Positions 23,874 through 25,110 of a stretch of DNA of 25,110 nt are shown here, piece by piece. The notes beneath the pieces are model-generated. The model saw only the letters and a program-made list of their open reading frames with translations. It had not been told where the DNA came from and did no database searches. Made by a program: the position numbers and the translations under genes. Each line of letters opens with the position of its first letter. The first letter of the stretch is position 1. The DNA comes from an uncultured Lysobacterales bacterium (GTDB lineage Bacteria > Pseudomonadota > Gammaproteobacteria > Xanthomonadales > Xanthomonadaceae): positions 1-25,110 of the forward strand of contig CAMPJI010000034.1 in assembly GCA_946886865.1 (NCBI GenBank), given 5' to 3'.

Positions 23874-25110
23874 AGGGCTGTCGCCGTCGATGCGGCATCG
23901 CCCACCGGCTGGCGCACCGGCAGCACCACGCGGAACGTGCTGCCCGCGCCGGGCCGGCTGTTGAGTTCGATCCGGCCGTGGTGCTTGGCGATGATGCGGT
24001 AGGCGATCGCCAGGCCGAGTCCCGTGCCGCGGCCGATCGGCTTGGTCGTATAGAACGGGTCGAAGATGCGCGCCTGCACGTCCTCCGGGATGCCGCAGCC
24101 GCTGTCGGCCACGCTGACCCACGCCTCGTCCCCGTCCACGCCGGTGGCCAGCAGGATGGTGCCGCGGTCCTCGATGGCCTGGCCGGCGTTGATCAGCAGG
24201 TTCATGAAGACCTGGTTGATCTCCGAGAGGTGGCACTCCACGGGCGGCAGTTCGCCGTAGTGCTTCTCCACGCGCACCTTGTACTTGAGGTCGTTCCACA
24301 CGATGTTGAGCGTGGACTCCAGCCCCTTGAGCAGGTCGGACGGGCGCATCGGCTCGTTGCGGCCGACGTGCGAGAACTCCTTGAGGTCCTGGACGATCTT
24401 GGTCACGCGCTCGATGCCCTCGCGCGACTCCTCCAGCAGCTGCGGCAGGTCGCCGGTGATGAAGTCCAGGTCCAGCCGCTCGCGCATGGCGCGCATCTCG
24501 TCCCGTCGTGCCACCGGGTCGGGCGATTCCAGTGCCGACTGGTACGCCTCCGCCAGGGCGAACAACGACCCGACGTACTCCTGCAGCGTGCCCAGGTTGG
24601 AGTGCACGTAGCCGATCGGGTTGTTGATCTCGTGCGCGACGCCCGCGGCCAGCTGGCCGATCGACGCCATCTTCTCGGACTGCAGCAGCTGCTCCTGGGC
24701 GCCGGCCAGGCGGCTGTAGGTGCGCTGCAGCTCGTCATGGCGCCGCTGCAACTCGCTCTCGCGCGCGGCGCGCTCGGTGACGTCGCTCATGACCACGAAC
24801 CGGCGCCAGGGCTGGCCGGGCACGCTGCTGAAGACCTTGACCTCCAGCACGCGCGAGGCGTCGCGGGTCTCGACCTCGCCGATCCAGCGCCCCTCATGGC
24901 CGGCCACCTCCCATGCCGACGCCGGCACGCAGGCCAGCAGTCGCGCGGCATCGGCGTGAGCATCGTCCGGGTACAGCTGCGCGGCGAGCGCCTGGGCACG
25001 CTGGTTGGCGTGGTTCAGGCCGCCATCGGGGGCGACCAGCAGGATCGCGGTGTCGGCCACTGCCAGCGCCCAGAGCATGTCATCACTCCAGGCGGGGCGG
25101 GCGGTGGGGG
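23870..25110 (-). CDS. PAS-domain sensor histidine kinase, 5' end outside the window
   Basis: An ATG at 25076-25078 is possible, but the frame stays open to the window edge (PAWSDD just before it) and a PAS fold would be expected to start earlier, so the gene is treated as partial. From that ATG, residues 1-102 are a PAS domain (AILLVAPDGGLNHANQRAQAL to VVMSDVTERAA), followed by a coiled coil (104-135), HisKA with His149 in LAAGVAHEINNPIGYVHSNL, and an ATPase domain with NLLINAGQAI, VADSGCGIP and GTGLGLAIAY. There is no membrane segment in the visible part. Kinases of this build often phosphorylate stand-alone receivers, and the neighbouring GGDEF-EAL-REC protein is a candidate partner. The C-terminal end is set by a REP unit. 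Confidence 0.9.
   Translation of the reverse strand, partial: PTARPAWSDDMLWALAVADTAILLVAPDGGLNHANQRAQALAAQLYPDDAHADAARLLACVPASAWEVAGHEGRWIGEVETRDASRVLEVKVFSSVPGQPWRRFVVMSDVTERAARESELQRRHDELQRTYSRLAGAQEQLLQSEKMASIGQLAAGVAHEINNPIGYVHSNLGTLQEYVGSLFALAEAYQSALESPDPVARRDEMRAMRERLDLDFITGDLPQLLEESREGIERVTKIVQDLKEFSHVGRNEPMRPSDLLKGLESTLNIVWNDLKYKVRVEKHYGELPPVECHLSEINQVFMNLLINAGQAIEDRGTILLATGVDGDEAWVSVADSGCGIPEDVQARIFDPFYTTKPIGRGTGLGLAIAYRIIAKHHGRIELNSRPGAGSTFRVVLPVRQPVGDAASTATAL

Overview
The window is a stretch of GC-rich (roughly two thirds G+C) chromosomal DNA. Gene content, the SAH riboswitch in front of ahcY and the GTAGGAGCG-type palindromic repeats point to a gammaproteobacterium of the Xanthomonadaceae/Lysobacteraceae (Lysobacter, Luteimonas and relatives). 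The genus is an inference. I see no insertion sequence, integrase, prophage gene or CRISPR array; this looks like core genome with a few accessory points of interest.

Layout. 1-245: 3' end of a probable methyltransferase gene. 353-1399 (-): YdjM/DUF457-type membrane hydrolase. 1400-5562 (+): S-adenosylmethionine cycle block, metK, then an SAH riboswitch with ahcY, then metF, each with its own control region and with strong terminators after metK and ahcY. 5660-7129 (+): two secreted paralogous DUF4124-like proteins. 7225-8142 (+): ilvE. 8287-10309 (-): OmpR-family response regulator and its sensor kinase. 10310-10743: non-coding, with a strong minus-strand terminator, a promoter and probably a small RNA. 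10744-12122 (-): rimB-rimK pair. 12236-12309 (-): tRNA-Gly(CCC). 12375-14222 (-): GDSL-esterase autotransporter. 14440-16258 (+): thiS, thiG, trmB. 16425-18275 (+): DASS/SLC13-type transporter with TrkA-C domains. 18314-18685 (-): Rieske protein. 18751-21911 (+): small membrane protein, FAH-family hydrolase, mscL, M28 peptidase. 21970-23706 (+): GGDEF-EAL-REC protein with degenerate catalytic motifs. 23723-23873: four REP-like palindromic units. 23870-25110 (-): PAS sensor histidine kinase running off the window.

How it works together. MetK makes SAM, methyltransferases convert it to SAH, AhcY splits SAH to homocysteine and adenosine, and MetF supplies 5-methyl-THF for remethylation. ahcY carries an SAH-sensing riboswitch. 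metK and metF instead share a near-identical palindromic motif at their 5' ends (ATCCCGATG-N4-GAT), which suggests a second, protein-based control layer of the same cycle. The end of the window pairs a probable c-di-GMP-binding or inactive GGDEF-EAL protein, which carries a C-terminal receiver, with a convergent orphan-type histidine kinase; they may be a signalling pair.

The most interesting items are the shared metK/metF motif, the candidate small RNA at about 10493-10630, the tandem secreted paralogs, the degenerate GGDEF-EAL-REC protein and the nested REP cluster whose last unit supplies the kinase stop codon. All family calls come from reading the sequence; no database search was run.
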